The notes below the pieces were generated by a model. It saw nothing but the letters and a program-made list of their open reading frames with translations. It searched no databases and was not told the DNA's origin. This document shows positions 18,582-28,221 of a stretch of DNA of 64,000 nucleotides, in pieces. Where the stretch lies: NCBI GenBank assembly GCA_020444275.1, contig JAHLLG010000006.1:76316-140315 (forward strand). The letters are read 5' to 3'. The translations under genes and the position numbers were made by a program. This stretch comes from Bacteroidota bacterium (GTDB lineage: Bacteria; Bacteroidota; Bacteroidia; Bacteroidales; UBA12077). Numbering within the stretch: the stretch's first letter is position 1; each line of letters starts with the position of its first letter.

Positions 18582-18649
18582 GATAAGATGGTTTTGGTGC
18601 AAATTTAACGTAAAATAGCGCACGAAGGTTTCTTTCATCTTGAATTAAG

Positions 18650-18678
18650 AAAAAACACGAACAATATATGTGTTTTTT
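18650..18678 (-). terminator. Terminator of the glucokinase gene
   Basis: Arms AAAAAACAC and GTGTTTTTT around an 11-nt loop lie just after the stop of the minus-strand glucokinase gene and give a T run on that strand. Confidence 0.7.
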
Positions 18679-18684
18679 AGAGGA

Positions 18685-19413
18685 TTATGCTAGTAATGCT
18701 GCTCCAATAATTCCGGCGTGGTTTAAAAGTTGTGCCGGCTCAACAGGAGTTTTTATGGTTAGTTGTTCAGAAAATTTATCGAATTTTTTACTGGTTCCAC
18801 CGCCCAGGATAATTAATTCGGGTGATAGAATCTTTTCAAGCTGTTTTAAATATTGATTAAAACGTTTTCCCCATACTTTCCACTTAAGGTCTTCTTTTTT
18901 TCGAACAGCATCGGAGGCAAAGTGTTCGGCAATTAGTTTATTGTGCATATAAACATGTCCGAACTCACTATTCGGAATGAGTTTACCATTGTAGAATAGT
19001 GCAGAACCAATACCGGTTCCAATGGTTAAAAAAAGTGCTAATCCTTTAAAAGCTTTTACTTTTCCAAATTTTAGTTCGGCAAAACCAGCTACATCAGCAT
19101 CGTTATAAACCTTTACATCACATCCGGTGTGTTGACTAAACAATTTGTTAGCATTTACTCCTATGCATGATTTATCGATATTTGATGCGGTTTTGATCAC
19201 TCCATTTTGAATAACAGCCGGGAAACCACAACCAATTTTACCGTTATAATTAAAATGCTTTACAATTTTGGCCAAGGTTTCAGCAATAACTTCTGGAGTA
19301 GCTGGTTGTGGTGTTTCAATGCGATGGCGTTCGGTAACATACTCGCCGGTTTTTGTATTCACAATGGCTCCTTTAATTCCCGAACCTCCTATATCTATTC
19401 CGAGTATTTCCAT
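18685..19413 (-). CDS. ppgK: ROK-family polyphosphate glucokinase-like kinase
   Basis: 242 residues, cytoplasmic. N-terminal phosphate motif [14 protein letters not shown], a catalytic-Asp region [12 protein letters not shown], and the block [20 protein letters not shown] followed by EFGH, which is characteristic of strictly or partly polyphosphate-dependent glucokinases. The length also fits PPGK rather than the longer ROK repressors. It would phosphorylate glucose using polyphosphate and/or ATP. Single gene, divergent from the helicase gene. The phosphoryl donor cannot be proved from sequence. Confidence 0.85.
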   Translation of the reverse strand: MEILGIDIGGSGIKGAIVNTKTGEYVTERHRIETPQPATPEVIAETLAKIVKHFNYNGKIGCGFPAVIQNGVIKTASNIDKSCIGVNANKLFSQHTGCDVKVYNDADVAGFAELKFGKVKAFKGLALFLTIGTGIGSALFYNGKLIPNSEFGHVYMHNKLIAEHFASDAVRKKEDLKWKVWGKRFNQYLKQLEKILSPELIILGGGTSKKFDKFSEQLTIKTPVEPAQLLNHAGIIGAALLA

Positions 19414-19529
19414 TTTGATTCGAATTTGTATAACATAAAATTACTCATATTTATTTTAGAATGAAAGTAGAATCATTTTATAGATTTATGTTAGCTTTAT
19501 TGATATTTTTGAATAAACAGTGCAACAAA

Positions 19530-21755
19530 ATGAATATTTCCGATTATGTATCCAAATTTATTAATGGCACCAACCAGTCGTTGTTTTTAACGGGTAAAGC
19601 AGGTACCGGGAAAACCACATTATTGAAGGAAATCGTTGAAACCACGCATAAAAAAACTGTTATTGCAGCACCAACCGGAATAGCAGCCATAAATGCCGGG
19701 GGAGTAACTTTGCACTCTCTATTTCATTTGCCTTTTGGATCATTTATTCCCGATCAGGAAATACCGCAGGTAGAGAATCTCTCTTTTCAGGTAACAAACC
19801 CGAAAATGTTGCTTCGTAATCTAAAAATGAATTCGCAGAAAAAGGCATTGATACGCGAAATGGAATTGCTCATTATTGATGAGGTAAGTATGCTGCGTGC
19901 CGATTTGCTGGATGCAATCGATACGATTCTTCGTTACGTGAGAAGAGACAATAAAGTGTTTGGGGGATTGCAAATTTTGTTTATTGGAGACCTTTGGCAG
20001 TTACCTCCTGTTGTTAAAAACGAGGAGTGGAATGTTTTAAAAAGTTATTATTCCAACATTTTCTTTTTTAATGCAACAACATTAAAAAAAACAGAGCTGG
20101 TTTATTTGGAACTGGATAAGATATTTCGCCAAACAGACTCAAAATTTATCGAGTTATTAAATCATTTTAGGTTAAATACTATCAATCAATCGGATATTGA
20201 TTTGTTAAATCAGTGTTATAAAAAACAGTTCAATTTATTGGATAACGAGGGATATATTTATTTAACAACCCATAATCACAAGGCTGATAAGATAAACAAA
20301 GAAGCTCTTGACCAATTACCGGGGAAAACATATCGTTTTGAAGCTGATCTGGATGGTGAGTTTAGCGAATATTCTTTTCCTGTTGATCCTGTTTTGGAGC
20401 TGAAAGAGGGAGCTCAGGCAATGTTTATTAAAAATGATTATTCCGGCAATCAAGCTTATTTTAATGGGAAAATAGGGAAAATCGATGCTGTTTCTGAAGA
20501 TCACATTGTGGTATCTTTCCCGGATGGTTCGGAACCGGCAGAAGTAGAACGCTATACCTGGGAAAACAAGAAGTTTGCATTAAATCAGGAAACCAGGGAA
20601 GTTGAAGAACGCATTGTGGGTACATATAGTCATTTTCCTTTAAAACTGGCATGGGCTATTACAATACATAAGAGCCAGGGGCTCACGTTTGAAAAGGCTG
20701 TAATTGATATTTCTCAGGCATTTGCTGCCGGTCAAACATATGTGGCTTTATCAAGGCTTACATCGCTCGAAGGGCTGGTGCTGGCTTCACCTGTGCATTG
20801 GTCAGGCCCTGAAATTGATAATGATTTGGCTGCTTTTGCTAAATCAAAAATAACCGAAGAGCGAGCAAATGAAAAATACCGCATTGCATCGAAACAATAC
20901 ATTAATCAACAGGTATCTGATGCTTTTAATTTTAGTGAACTCATACAAAATTTAAACGAGCATATTGCCACCTACAACAAAGATTCTGTAAAATCAGCAA
21001 AGCAAAAGCATTTAACATGGGCACTTAATCTGAAGAAAGATTTAGAAGAAATTATAAAGGTTTCAGGTAAATTTCAAAATCAGCTTAAGTCAATTATGCT
21101 TTCGGATAGCGAAAATCATCTTGTAAAATTGAAAAGCAGAGTAATAGCAGCAAAAGATTATTTTATTCCTTTATTGAAAGAAAAGCAAGATTTGATAGAA
21201 TCGCATATGCAGGTGGTTCAAAAAGAAAAAGGAATTAAAAAATATCTTAAAGAATTGATGTTTCTGCAGGGGTTGTTTTACGGGCAAATTATTCTGATTC
21301 ATAAAGCAGAGGCGTTATGCATAGCTGTTTTAAACAACGAGGAAATAAACAAAGAAACGTTTAACACTTTTACTGAATCGATAAAAAAACCAGAAGAAGA
21401 TAAGAGTGCTAAAAAGGAGAAGAAAAAGAAAGAAAAAGGCAAACCGAAGATTAAAACAACAGAGGTTACTTATGATCTGTATAGAAAAGGATATTCGGTT
21501 CAGAACATTGCAAAAGAAAGATCGTTAAGTGTAATTACAATTGAAAAACACCTGAGCGATTGCATAGAACAAGGAAAAATCGATATTTCCGAATTGATGG
21601 ATTCAAAAAGAATAAAAGAAATTTTACGTGCAATAGAAACGGAGGATACATCGCTACTAAAACCGGTAAAAGAGTATTTGGGCGATAACTACTCGTACGC
21701 CGAAATAAAATATGTGATGTCGTGGTTGAAATTTGAGCGTGTGGTTGGCAAGTAA
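19530..21755 (+). CDS. PIF1-like superfamily 1 helicase with C-terminal HTH domain
   Basis: 741 residues from ATG 19530; an in-frame ATG 69 bp upstream adds a hydrophobic stretch not seen in the family. Walker A GKAGTGKTT is at about 22-30, Walker B IIDEVSM at about 110-120, and KLAWAITIHKSQGLTFE plus YVALSRLTSLEGL are the C-terminal SF1 motifs (V and VI). A linker and coiled region lead to a basic Lys-rich stretch and a helicase-associated HTH domain near 640-700 (YRKGYSVQNIAKERSLS). It is likely a DNA helicase acting in replication or recombination. Common in Bacteroidota. A hairpin terminator follows. Confidence 0.9.
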   Translation: MNISDYVSKFINGTNQSLFLTGKAGTGKTTLLKEIVETTHKKTVIAAPTGIAAINAGGVTLHSLFHLPFGSFIPDQEIPQVENLSFQVTNPKMLLRNLKMNSQKKALIREMELLIIDEVSMLRADLLDAIDTILRYVRRDNKVFGGLQILFIGDLWQLPPVVKNEEWNVLKSYYSNIFFFNATTLKKTELVYLELDKIFRQTDSKFIELLNHFRLNTINQSDIDLLNQCYKKQFNLLDNEGYIYLTTHNHKADKINKEALDQLPGKTYRFEADLDGEFSEYSFPVDPVLELKEGAQAMFIKNDYSGNQAYFNGKIGKIDAVSEDHIVVSFPDGSEPAEVERYTWENKKFALNQETREVEERIVGTYSHFPLKLAWAITIHKSQGLTFEKAVIDISQAFAAGQTYVALSRLTSLEGLVLASPVHWSGPEIDNDLAAFAKSKITEERANEKYRIASKQYINQQVSDAFNFSELIQNLNEHIATYNKDSVKSAKQKHLTWALNLKKDLEEIIKVSGKFQNQLKSIMLSDSENHLVKLKSRVIAAKDYFIPLLKEKQDLIESHMQVVQKEKGIKKYLKELMFLQGLFYGQIILIHKAEALCIAVLNNEEINKETFNTFTESIKKPEEDKSAKKEKKKKEKGKPKIKTTEVTYDLYRKGYSVQNIAKERSLSVITIEKHLSDCIEQGKIDISELMDSKRIKEILRAIETEDTSLLKPVKEYLGDNYSYAEIKYVMSWLKFERVVGK

Positions 21756-21770
21756 GTTCTTAAAACAAAA

Positions 21771-21819
21771 TGAGTAACTTTTATTGTTTGAAATTAAAGT
21801 TACTCAAAGTGATTTTTTT
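21771..21819 (+). terminator. Terminator after the helicase gene
   Basis: Arms TGAGTAACTTT (21771-21781) and AAAGTTACTCA (21796-21806), followed after a few bases by a run of Ts that abuts the tRNA 3' end. Confidence 0.65.
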
Positions 21820-21820
21820 G

Positions 21821-21892
21821 TAGCCCCACCGGGACTCGAACCCAGATCTACAGTTTAGGAAACTGCTATTCTATCCCTTGAACTATGGGGCC
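21821..21892 (-). tRNA. tRNA-Arg (anticodon CCU)
   Basis: All arms fold: 7-bp acceptor stem (with a terminal G-U), D stem GTTC/GAAT with an 8-nt loop, anticodon stem GCAGT/ACTGT with loop TTCCTAA (anticodon CCT at 34-36), a 4-nt variable region, and T arm CTGGG-TTCGAGT-CCCGG. The discriminator is A and CCA is not encoded. It reads AGG. Confidence 0.95.
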
Positions 21893-21968
21893 AATTTTGC
21901 AAATGTACTATTTTTTAGCTTTTTAATGGTTAAAGGAAAGTTTAGACAACTACTATTCTCTGCCTGCC

Positions 21969-22012
21969 GATATCCCTTAAACCCTGACCGCCTGTGGCGG
22001 TTATGAGGCCAA
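21969..22012. repeat. tRNA 5'-half-like remnant carrying a hairpin insert
   Basis: On the minus strand this stretch begins TTGGCCTCATA, like the tRNA-Arg start TTGGCCCCATA next door, and later has TTTAAGGGATA, like the D-arm segment TTCAAGGGATA. Between them sits an insert with a perfect hairpin, ACCGCC-TGT-GGCGGT on the plus strand (21987-22001). The rest of the 417-bp gap from 21756 to 22172 holds the terminator, the tRNA and otherwise nothing recognised. Confidence 0.5.
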
Positions 22013-22172
22013 AATTTCAAGTGTCAAAATTAGATAAATTAATTTCATATACAAAATTGATTTTCGAAGCCTTTATGTTTGTTTTGCACAAGATTTGCTA
22101 ATTATGCTGTAACTTTATAATCAGTTAATCGTCTGAAAGATAATTTAAACAGAATTTATTAAACCTAAAATT

Positions 22173-24791
22173 ATGAGAAAAATATTTTTAGCTGCTGTTT
22201 TTACAATAATATCTTTGTACTCTTATTCACAGTGTATTTATGGTAAAATAACAGATCCTTCGGGCGATCCAATATCCTATGCAACAATATATGCTGCCGA
22301 TGTTTCTTCAGGCACTACATCAAATATTGAAGGCGATTATAAGTTGGAATTACCTCAGGGTAATCACCAATTAGCAGTTCGGTATTTAGGTTATAAAACA
22401 AAAGAAATAGAAGTTACCTGTGATGGGAGTAGTCATGAACTGAATATTATTCTTGAAGAACAACTTTATAAAATTCCCGAAGTAAGAATTCTTGCCAGTG
22501 GAGAAGATCCCGCTTATCCCATAATGCGAAAAGCCATTGCGATGAGTTACTACTATCTTAATCAAGTTGAGGAATATCGTTGCAGAATCTATCTGAAAGG
22601 TTCGGGAAAAGCATTGGAAATTCCTCGATTGCTTAAAAAGACCTTAAAAAAGGAGGGCATCGAAGAGGGCAAACCCATAGTAATTGAAAACATTACCGAT
22701 CTTCATTTTAAGCTTCCCGATATTGTTGAAGAAAACACCATCTCGATGCGGAGTTCAATGGAAACCGGCGATGTTTCTCCAATGAGTTATATTACACTTT
22801 CTCTATACAATGATATTGATGGTATAATCTCACCATTAAGTCGCGATGCATTTACCTATTACAAATTTCAACTGGATGCATCTTTTTATGATCAGGATTA
22901 TCTGGTTCATAAAATACGAGTAATTCCCCGACGTGAGGGGTTCGACCTGTACTCCGGTCACATTTATATTGTAGAAGGTTTCTGGCATTTACACAGTGCC
23001 GAGCTCAAGCTGGAACAAAAAATGTTTAATATAACTATCAACCAGGTGTATACTCCGGTCGAAAAGGATGTGTGGATGCCCATTAGTCACGATTTTGATA
23101 TCGACGTAAAAATGATGGGTATTGAGTTTTCGTTTAAATATGTGGCATCGGTTTCTAATTATGATGTTGAGCTAAATTCTAATCTGGATCATAGCTTATA
23201 CCGAAACTTGTTGGCAGATTCCAAAGAATATGTTCAGGAAGTAAACGAGGTTATTAATGAACAGCAAAAGAAGATTCAGGAGTTGGTTCAAAAACATGAG
23301 TTAACCAAGAAAGAATCCAGAAAGCTTAAAAAGCTGGTACGTGAAGATGTAAAAAAATCCATTCCGGAAAAAGAATTGGAGATTACAGACCAGAATCATG
23401 TTGAGGACAGTGCAGAATTGCGCTCTGTTGCATATTGGGATTCTATACGCCCTATCCCGCTTACTGTCGATGAAATGGAAAGTTATGAGGTTAAAGATTC
23501 TATTCAGCTTAGAATGGAAACAGATTCAACATTTAAAGATTCTATAGAACGCAAAGATTCTAAACTTACGTGGGGTAAATTTTTTATGGGAGGAACCTTA
23601 AGCTACGGTGATGGCAAACATCGCTTTAGTTATGGTGGCTTGCTAGATTTTGAGCACATCGATTATAATACCGTAGAGGGTTGGAAATACGGCATGGAAT
23701 TTACCTATTCTTATCGTAACGATAGTGGTAAATACTTTCGATTGAATCATGAAATAGATTACGCTTTTGGACGTGAACGAATGACCAACGATTTTGGATT
23801 ATTGTATAGATATAATGGATTAAAAAGAGGCTATCTTTATATTGATGGTGGACGAAAAACCAGCGATTTTGATCAACAAACAGGAATTACAAAAAGTTTA
23901 AATTTTATTACTACTCTTTTCTTAAAAGAGAACTGGTTAAAGCTTTATCAAAAGGATTATGCAAAATTGGGGCATAAATTCGATATTACAAACGGTCTTT
24001 CTCTATATACAGGTGTTGAATACGCAGAAAGAAAAAAACTCATTAATCATGATGATTTCTATTTTTATGATCCTTTTGATAATGAATTTACCTCAAATAC
24101 TCCACCAAACGTTAGTGAAAACCTCATTGATGATAATATTGCTGTTCTTGCCGATATTAAAATACAATATACTCCACGATATTATTACAGAATTAATGAT
24201 GGAGTGAAACGATATCAGTATTCAAATTATCCAACATTTTCGTTGTATTACAAGAAAGGAATTCAAAATATAGCGGAAAGCGATGTGGATTTTGATTTCC
24301 TGGAATTTTCTGTTTTTGATAATACATCCATTCGAAAATTAGGAACGCTGCATTACAATGTAACCGCAGGAGCATTTTTAAACACCTCAGAAATGTATTT
24401 CGCAGATTATAAGCATTTTGGAGCAAACACTCCGTTTTTTATCAGTGCCAACGAAAGCAGCGAAATATTCAGATTAATGGATTATTACGATTATAGCACG
24501 AATAAAAGCTACCTGGAAGCTCATATAAGTTTAACAAACGATCCTATTTTATTAAAACGACTGCCGGGGTTAAATAAAACATTAATGAACGAAACATTAT
24601 ACTTTAATTATCTTTCGTCAGAAGGCAATAACCCATATTATGAGGTAGGGTATGGATTAAATCAGATTTTTTTAATGTTTAATGTTGAGGTTTTTGCTGG
24701 TTTCAAAGGTCAATCGCACGAATACACCGGAGTAAAAATCGGAATACCTTTCGTAGGTCGTAATGGTGATGAAATCAGAATCGGAGGGTAG
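22173..24791 (+). CDS. DUF5686 family outer-membrane protein with carboxypeptidase-regulatory-like domain
   Basis: 872 residues. Signal peptide to about 20, then a CarboxypepD_reg-like beta-sandwich (about 20-105, with YGKITDPSGDPISYATIYA and NIEGDYKLELPQG), followed by a long region typical of DUF5686: a periplasmic domain, a Lys/Glu-rich stretch near 360-410, and a C-terminal half of alternating beta strands that should form an outer-membrane barrel, ending IRIGG. Proteins of this architecture are common in Bacteroidota; function unproven, possibly TonB-independent envelope biogenesis. Single gene; the 195 bp after it contain no feature I can name. Confidence 0.87.
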   Translation: MRKIFLAAVFTIISLYSYSQCIYGKITDPSGDPISYATIYAADVSSGTTSNIEGDYKLELPQGNHQLAVRYLGYKTKEIEVTCDGSSHELNIILEEQLYKIPEVRILASGEDPAYPIMRKAIAMSYYYLNQVEEYRCRIYLKGSGKALEIPRLLKKTLKKEGIEEGKPIVIENITDLHFKLPDIVEENTISMRSSMETGDVSPMSYITLSLYNDIDGIISPLSRDAFTYYKFQLDASFYDQDYLVHKIRVIPRREGFDLYSGHIYIVEGFWHLHSAELKLEQKMFNITINQVYTPVEKDVWMPISHDFDIDVKMMGIEFSFKYVASVSNYDVELNSNLDHSLYRNLLADSKEYVQEVNEVINEQQKKIQELVQKHELTKKESRKLKKLVREDVKKSIPEKELEITDQNHVEDSAELRSVAYWDSIRPIPLTVDEMESYEVKDSIQLRMETDSTFKDSIERKDSKLTWGKFFMGGTLSYGDGKHRFSYGGLLDFEHIDYNTVEGWKYGMEFTYSYRNDSGKYFRLNHEIDYAFGRERMTNDFGLLYRYNGLKRGYLYIDGGRKTSDFDQQTGITKSLNFITTLFLKENWLKLYQKDYAKLGHKFDITNGLSLYTGVEYAERKKLINHDDFYFYDPFDNEFTSNTPPNVSENLIDDNIAVLADIKIQYTPRYYYRINDGVKRYQYSNYPTFSLYYKKGIQNIAESDVDFDFLEFSVFDNTSIRKLGTLHYNVTAGAFLNTSEMYFADYKHFGANTPFFISANESSEIFRLMDYYDYSTNKSYLEAHISLTNDPILLKRLPGLNKTLMNETLYFNYLSSEGNNPYYEVGYGLNQIFLMFNVEVFAGFKGQSHEYTGVKIGIPFVGRNGDEIRIGG

Positions 24792-24986
24792 CAACTACTA
24801 ATATAATTTGCACTTCCGAAGTTTTTAACACTTAGGGAGTCTGCGAATTCTCCAAAACTTATGTAGAGAAGAGATTTCAACAATTAATTCTACAAACAGT
24901 TCTCTTTTGCTATAAACCATTTAACCAATTTACTGCGAAGCCGAATCTTTTTATTATTTTTACAAATTCTTTAACAGAGCGTTTGT

Positions 24987-25520
24987 ATGAATACAATTGA
25001 TTTGGTTTTTGCAATTTTACTTTTGTGGGCAGCATACAGAGGATATTCCAAAGGATTTATTGTTCAGTTGGCTACCTTGGCTGCGCTGCTTTTGGGTATT
25101 TTAGGCGCGGTAATGTTTTCTGATTTTACGTCAAGTCTAATTATTAAAAAGTTTGAGGTATCGGGTCAATATTTGCCCATAATATCATTTGCACTAACCT
25201 TTATTGCGATTGTTATTGCAGTTCACATTTTAGCCAAAGCCTTAAATAAATTAATTGATGCAATTGCTCTGGGAATAATTAATCGTTTATTAGGTGTTCT
25301 GTTCTCAGTATTAAAAATTGCGTTTATTGTGAGTATTATTTTGGTTTTAATTAATAAAGCTGATAATAAATACAATTTCATTCCAGATGAAACAAAAGAA
25401 AAATCATTATTATATAAACCCTTATCGAATTTTGCTCCTATGATTTTTCCTTATCTAAACTTTGATAAACTTAAAGAATCATTTGAAGAAGAGCAGAAAA
25501 AGCAAGGCATTAACATATAA
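24987..25520 (+). CDS. CvpA family membrane protein
   Basis: 177 residues with four membrane helices (about 4-20, 28-48, 63-88 and 103-125) and a polar C-terminus rich in Lys/Glu. The opening NTIDLVFAILLLWAAYRGYSKGFIVQLATL is the CvpA signature. CvpA is needed for colicin V production in E. coli and for envelope-stress tolerance in others; the exact activity is unknown. It is 26 bp upstream of the PLP-lyase gene, probably one operon. Confidence 0.9.
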   Translation: MNTIDLVFAILLLWAAYRGYSKGFIVQLATLAALLLGILGAVMFSDFTSSLIIKKFEVSGQYLPIISFALTFIAIVIAVHILAKALNKLIDAIALGIINRLLGVLFSVLKIAFIVSIILVLINKADNKYNFIPDETKEKSLLYKPLSNFAPMIFPYLNFDKLKESFEEEQKKQGINI

Positions 25521-25546
25521 AATAACAGATAATAAAAAGAGATAAA

Positions 25547-26728
25547 ATGGACACAAAAAATTTAGGATTCGATTCGAAATTAATTCACGCAGGAGATTAT
25601 GAAGATGCAATGGGTAGTGCGGTAACCCCAATATATCAAACATCTACTTTTGCTTTTAGAAATGCAAAACACGGGGCTGATCTGTTTGCAGGACGCGAAA
25701 AAGGATTTATCTATACCAGAATTGGTAACCCAACCATTGAGGCTTTAGAAAACAAATTAGCTGAGCTTGAAAATGGAGTTGGCGGTATTGCTTTAGCTTC
25801 CGGCATGGCAGCAGTAACAACGGTGTATATGGCATTTTTAGGTCAGGGAGAACATATTGTTTGCACAAGTGCAGTTTATGGTCCAAGCAGAGCTGTTCTG
25901 GAATCACATTTTTCAAGATTTGGCGTTGAATCTACTTTTGTTGATTCATCTAATCTACAGGAAATCGAAAATGCTATTAAACCAAATACTAAACTTTTAT
26001 ATCTTGAAACACCAGCTAATCCGACAATCGCTTTGACAGATATAAAGAAAGCATCAGAGATTGCACACAAGCACGGAATTCTTGTGGTTGTAGACAATAC
26101 TTTTAGTAGCCCATATTTACAAAAACCATTAGATTTAGGTGCTGATGTTGCGTTACATTCTTTAACAAAATTTATTAACGGGCATGCTGATATCGTTGGA
26201 GGAGCTTTAGTTGCAAAAGATCCTGAAGTTTATCAAAAACTTAGAAAGACAATGGTGTTTATGGGTGGTAATATGGATCCGCACCAGGCTTATATGGTAA
26301 TCCGTGGCGTTAAAACCCTTAGTTTACGTGTTGATCGTGCTCAGGAAAATGCCATGAAGGTTGCTGAATTCCTTGAAAATCATCCAAAAGTAGCTTGGGT
26401 AAAATATCCCGGATTAAAATCATTTCCACAGTATGAACTAGCCAAAGAACAAATGGCAGGTCCTGGTGCCATGATTAGTTTTGAATTAAAAGGAGGTTAC
26501 GATGCTGGTGTAACTTTAATGAACAACGTTCACTTAGCATTACTGGCAGTTTCATTGGGTGGTGTTGAATCGTTAATTCAGCATCCGGCATCAATGACTC
26601 ATGCTGGAGTACCTAAAGAAGCAAGAGAAGAAGCTCATATTACAGAAGGATTAGTGCGCTATGCAGTAGGTATCGAGAATGTAGATGATATTATTGCTGA
26701 TTTAGATCAGGCATTAGCAAAAATATAA
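25547..26728 (+). CDS. Cys/Met metabolism PLP enzyme, methionine gamma-lyase-like
   Basis: 393 residues, cytoplasmic, fold-type I PLP enzyme of the trans-sulfuration family. The PLP lysine is K208 in SLTKFINGHADIVGG; FAGREKGFIYTRIGNPT near 45-60 contains the Tyr-x-Arg that contacts the neighbouring subunit's PLP phosphate. Length and the VESLIQHPASMTHAGV block match methionine gamma-lyases and O-acetylhomoserine-type enzymes. The MGL-specific Cys is replaced here (VYGPS instead of the usual YGC), so the reaction (methionine to methanethiol, ammonia and 2-oxobutyrate) is probable, not certain. It ends just before the 38-bp palindrome. Confidence 0.85.
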   Translation: MDTKNLGFDSKLIHAGDYEDAMGSAVTPIYQTSTFAFRNAKHGADLFAGREKGFIYTRIGNPTIEALENKLAELENGVGGIALASGMAAVTTVYMAFLGQGEHIVCTSAVYGPSRAVLESHFSRFGVESTFVDSSNLQEIENAIKPNTKLLYLETPANPTIALTDIKKASEIAHKHGILVVVDNTFSSPYLQKPLDLGADVALHSLTKFINGHADIVGGALVAKDPEVYQKLRKTMVFMGGNMDPHQAYMVIRGVKTLSLRVDRAQENAMKVAEFLENHPKVAWVKYPGLKSFPQYELAKEQMAGPGAMISFELKGGYDAGVTLMNNVHLALLAVSLGGVESLIQHPASMTHAGVPKEAREEAHITEGLVRYAVGIENVDDIIADLDQALAKI

Positions 26729-26745
26729 TAAATCAGGATTTTACG

Positions 26746-26783
26746 TTATAATAGAGACACAATGCATTGTGTCTCTATTATAA
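26746..26783. repeat. 38-bp perfect palindrome
   Basis: Two 19-bp arms (TTATAATAGAGACACAATG and its complement) meet with no spacer at 26764/26765; the centre is ATGCAT. No T run follows on the plus strand. It resembles GAGACNCAATGCATTGNGTCTC-type dispersed palindromes known from many genomes. It lies between the PLP-lyase gene and tyrS. Confidence 0.85.
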
Positions 26784-26815
26784 ACAATAAAACATTCAAA
26801 AAGAAGATTATAAAA

Positions 26816-28108
26816 ATGAATTTCGTTGAGGAACTAAAATGGAGAGGCATGCTGCATGATATCATGCCCGGAACAGAAGAGCAATTGCAGAAAGAGATGA
26901 CAACAGCTTATGTTGGGATTGATCCAACAGCTAACTCGTTGCACATTGGGCACTTAGTTGGTGTAATGATGTTAAAACATTTTCAGGCTGCAGGGCATAA
27001 ACCCCTTGTTTTGGTTGGTGGTGCAACAGGTATGATTGGTGACCCTTCCGGGAAATCGCAGGAAAGAAACTTACTTGACGAAGAAACGTTAAGATATAAC
27101 CAGGATTGTTTACAGAAACAGCTGGAGAAGTTGTTAACTTTTGATTCAAGTATTGAGAATGGTGCCGAAATGGTAAACAATTACGACTGGATGAAAGAAT
27201 ACTCATTTCTGGATTTTATTCGTGATATTGGCAAGCACATTACGGTAAATTACATGATGGCTAAAGATTCCGTTAAAAAACGTATTGGCGAAGAAGCAAA
27301 AGCAGGAATGTCGTTTACAGAGTTTTCTTATCAATTGGTGCAAGGAACAGATTTTTATCATCTCTATAAAGAAAAGAATTGTAAGCTGCAGATGGGTGGT
27401 TCCGATCAGTGGGGAAATATTACTACCGGAACAGAATTGATTCGTCGTAAAGTAGGAGGTGAAGCGTTTGCTTTAACCTGTCCATTAATTACGAAGGCTG
27501 ATGGTAACAAATTCGGAAAAACAGAGGAAGGAAATGTATGGCTCGATCCGGAACTAACATCGCCCTATAAATTTTACCAGTTTTGGTTAAATGTTTCTGA
27601 TGAGGATGCTGAAAAGTACATCAAGATTTTTACCATGCTATCAAAAGATGAAGTTGATTCTTTAATCGAGAAACATCGTGAAGAGCCACATATGAGATCG
27701 TTACAACAACGATTAGCAAAAGAGCTGACTGTAATGGTACATTCAGAAGATGACTATAATACGGCAGTTGCAGCTTCGAAAATTTTATTCGGAAAAGCCA
27801 CAACCGAAGAACTGAAAAATCTGGATGAAAAAACATTTTTATCCGTATTCGAAGGAGTTCCAATGTTCGATGTGGAAAAAGCTAAAATTGAAACAGGAAT
27901 GAATGTGTTGGATTTATTGGCAGAAGAAACACAAATATTCCCTTCAAAAGGAGAGTTGAGAAGAACAATAAAAGGTGGTGGCGCAAGCATAAATAAGGAA
28001 AAGATTCAGTCTGAAGAAATAACTGTAGGTTCTGATCGTTTATTGAATAATAAATATATTCTTGTTCAGAAAGGGAAAAAGAATTATTTCTTGATTAGGA
28101 CAGTTTAA
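26816..28108 (+). CDS. tyrS: Tyrosyl-tRNA synthetase
   Basis: 430 residues from ATG 26816 ([19 protein letters not shown]); a start at 26762 would lie inside the palindrome and add an alien N-terminus. Class I synthetase: HIGH as LHIGHLVG, the tyrosine pocket in [12 protein letters not shown] and [10 protein letters not shown], and the KMSKS loop as KFGKT. A C-terminal S4-like RNA-binding domain ends the protein. It charges tRNA-Tyr with tyrosine in the cytoplasm. The leader contains a large palindrome; no T-box is expected in this phylum and none was seen. Confidence 0.97.
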   Translation: MNFVEELKWRGMLHDIMPGTEEQLQKEMTTAYVGIDPTANSLHIGHLVGVMMLKHFQAAGHKPLVLVGGATGMIGDPSGKSQERNLLDEETLRYNQDCLQKQLEKLLTFDSSIENGAEMVNNYDWMKEYSFLDFIRDIGKHITVNYMMAKDSVKKRIGEEAKAGMSFTEFSYQLVQGTDFYHLYKEKNCKLQMGGSDQWGNITTGTELIRRKVGGEAFALTCPLITKADGNKFGKTEEGNVWLDPELTSPYKFYQFWLNVSDEDAEKYIKIFTMLSKDEVDSLIEKHREEPHMRSLQQRLAKELTVMVHSEDDYNTAVAASKILFGKATTEELKNLDEKTFLSVFEGVPMFDVEKAKIETGMNVLDLLAEETQIFPSKGELRRTIKGGGASINKEKIQSEEITVGSDRLLNNKYILVQKGKKNYFLIRTV

Positions 28109-28109
28109 C

Positions 28110-28161
28110 AAGTTGTCTGTATTTCGACATCCCGATACATATCGGGACAATATGACAACTT
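28110..28161. repeat. Nested hairpin repeat after tyrS
   Basis: Outer stem AAGTTGTC/GACAACTT (28110-28117, 28154-28161) encloses an inner perfect stem TCCCGATA/TATCGGGA (28130-28137, 28140-28147). No T run follows. It looks like an intergenic dispersed repeat. Confidence 0.6.
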
Positions 28162-28185
28162 ACCTTTTGATCGATTAAAACAGTT

Positions 28186-28208
28186 GTCATCCTGAGCTTG
28201 TCGAAGGG
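28186..28208. repeat. GTCATCCTGAGCTTGTCGAA-type dispersed repeat
   Basis: The core GTCATCCTGAGCTTGTCGAA, followed by GGG, is a repeat unit I recognise from intergenic regions of many Bacteroidota and other genomes. It ends 13 bp before the wzz ATG, which argues against the alternative TTG start at 28198 that would translate part of it. Confidence 0.6.
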
Positions 28209-28221
28209 TGCCAAAATTTAT

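Noticed and set aside
26762-26818. Upstream ATG start for tyrS
   Set aside because: It lies inside the 38-bp palindrome and adds residues foreign to the family; the ATG at 26816 gives the standard N-terminus.
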